Part shown: positions 5,653 through 6,319 of the stretch, piece after piece | How positions within the stretch are numbered: the stretch's first letter is position 1 | How the letters are laid out: every line of letters begins with the position of its first letter | Assembly (NCBI GenBank): GCA_030535715.1 | Contig: JAUNRL010000065.1 | Coordinates: forward strand, 1 to 6,319 | Origin: Bacillota bacterium | GTDB lineage: Bacteria; Bacillota; Clostridia; Peptostreptococcales; Anaerovoracaceae | Length of the DNA: 6,319 nucleotides | Direction: 5' to 3' | The notes under the pieces: generated by a model | Told to the model about the DNA's origin: nothing | Databases searched by the model: none | What the model saw: only the letters and a program-made list of their open reading frames with translations | Position numbers and translations under genes: made by a program

Positions 5653-6213
5653 TCATTTCGGTGCCTTCGAACGGACAAGCCGGTAGGCAAAGAAGTCAAA
5701 CTTCCTGGCGGTGATCCATTTGGTCCGCGCCGTCTTCTTCCATGTCCCGTCAGCAAATGTGTATTTCCGCACCCTGACCTTATAGTTTTTATACACCGGT
5801 TTGTACTGAATCGCCCACCAGGTGCCTTTTTTCCTGTCCGACAGGCCGTAGGATTTGGACGCGTTGGCGGACCAGGTCCGGGAGACATCGAATCGGAAGG
5901 TGGCGTTCAGCACCCTGCGGGAGATGCCGCAATTCGCGGAAATGCTGTTGGAGACGGATTCGGATGTTCCCATGCTGATGGTATCGCCTGCGCTGCCGTC
6001 GGCCCTGGCCCGGATTCCCGTCCGCCAGTTTCCGCTGGACTGGCCGTCGAAACTTCGTCCGCCCTGGATCTTCCACATACTCCCGCCCCAGTCTCTGGCG
6101 GCCTGGGCCCGGTCTGCCGCCGGCGGCGAAAAGGCAATCCCGGCGGTGAGCAGGGCGCAGGCCGCATAGAGCAGCAGACGCATTCGCTTTCGTTTTCCAT
6201 TGGTCTTGTTCAT
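5653..6213 (-). CDS. Hypothetical exported basic protein with signal peptide
   Basis: I do not recognise a family. Seen: 186 residues. The N-terminus is a classic signal peptide: a basic region NGKRKRMR (5-12), a hydrophobic core LLLYAACALLTAGIAF (13-28), and a signal peptidase I site around DRAQA-AR (34-40). C19 sits inside the core without a proper lipobox, so a lipoprotein is unlikely. The mature part has one Cys (C95) and a strictly alternating Ser stretch SESVSNSIS (84-92). It then has aromatic, alternating segments (NATFRFDVSRTW, TWWAIQYKPVY, YKVRVRKYTF) that suggest beta strands. The C-terminal third is rich in Lys and Arg. Start: the ATG at 6213-6211 has AAGGGGG about 10 nt upstream on the minus strand; Met11 is a possible later start. 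Context: a small membrane-protein gene follows after 87 nt. The role is unknown; a secreted cell-surface or antagonistic protein are both open. Confidence 0.8.
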   Translation of the reverse strand: MNKTNGKRKRMRLLLYAACALLTAGIAFSPPAADRAQAARDWGGSMWKIQGGRSFDGQSSGNWRTGIRARADGSAGDTISMGTSESVSNSISANCGISRRVLNATFRFDVSRTWSANASKSYGLSDRKKGTWWAIQYKPVYKNYKVRVRKYTFADGTWKKTARTKWITARKFDFFAYRLVRSKAPK

Positions 6214-6319
6214 GTTTGGTTACCCCCTTTTTGTCGCTTCTCTGTTTTCCAGATTATGGAAGAATATTGTGTTGATCCAGTGATGGTAATATATGGAAAT
6301 CATGAAAAGGAAGAATTGC
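6214..6319 (-). promoter_or_regulatory. AT-rich leader and probable promoter region of the exported-protein gene
   Basis: This stretch is clearly more AT-rich than the rest of the window and ends, on the minus strand, in AAGGGGG just before the start codon. Possible -10 boxes on the minus strand are TATATT (6293-6288) and CATAAT (6258-6253). Neither has a good TTGACA-like -35 at 16-18 bp, so the promoter is not pinned down. An activator-dependent or alternative-sigma promoter is possible but not shown. Confidence 0.3.

Noticed and set aside
5287..5686. Two + strand open frames (5287-5598 and 5456-5686) downstream of metA
   Set aside because: They overlap each other and the better-supported minus-strand gene, have no ribosome site, and cross the terminator T-run, so they look like shadows.
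6148..6180. Lipoprotein signal at Cys19 of the exported protein
   Set aside because: The residues before the Cys (Leu-Tyr-Ala-Ala) do not fit a lipobox, the hydrophobic core continues past it, and a signal peptidase I site follows at about residue 38.
6302..6319. Possible start of a + strand gene (ATG followed by Lys-Arg-Lys-Asn-Cys codons) at the right edge
   Set aside because: Only six codons are visible and no Shine-Dalgarno sequence precedes the ATG, so it cannot be supported from this window.

Overview
The window reads as a moderately GC-rich chromosomal segment of a Bacillota (Firmicutes) bacterium, most likely a clostridial relative. The evidence is the gene order nrnA-truB-ribF, which in Firmicutes normally follows nusA-infB-rbfA, together with strong Shine-Dalgarno sequences and a MetA/MetY direct-sulfhydrylation pair. 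The exact taxon cannot be fixed from the sequence alone.

Left part (1-2786, + strand): the end of a translation and RNA-metabolism operon. A DHH/DHHA1 phosphoesterase (nanoRNase/pAp phosphatase, NrnA type) is cut by the left window edge. It overlaps truB (tRNA pseudouridine-55 synthase) by 4 bp (ATGA), and ribF (bifunctional riboflavin kinase/FAD synthetase) follows truB after 2 bp. The tight packing implies one transcript and probable translational coupling.

Middle (2787-3060): a compact tRNA unit. It has a near-consensus promoter (TTGCAC, 17 bp, TACAAT), tRNA-Pro with anticodon CGG and an encoded CCA, and a hairpin plus T-run terminator. The -10 box lies inside a perfect 6-bp inverted repeat.

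Methionine module (3061-5351, + strand): metY (O-acetylhomoserine sulfhydrylase, PLP enzyme) followed by metA (homoserine O-acyltransferase). MetA has Glu at position 111, the residue linked to acetyl-CoA use in this family. That fits MetY, which consumes O-acetylhomoserine, so together they would turn homoserine plus sulfide into homocysteine. No SAM riboswitch or T-box fits in the short leader.

Right part (5236-6319, - strand): two convergent genes of unknown function. One encodes a small exported, strongly basic, probably beta-rich protein with a clear signal peptide. The other, just downstream, encodes a probable two-TM membrane protein whose 3' end overlaps metA by 116 bp. A weak intrinsic terminator on the + strand lies in the leader of the small membrane gene, so the metA transcript may run antisense over that whole gene. 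This exported/membrane pair is the least explained part of the window. I see no CRISPR array, transposase, integrase or phage gene.
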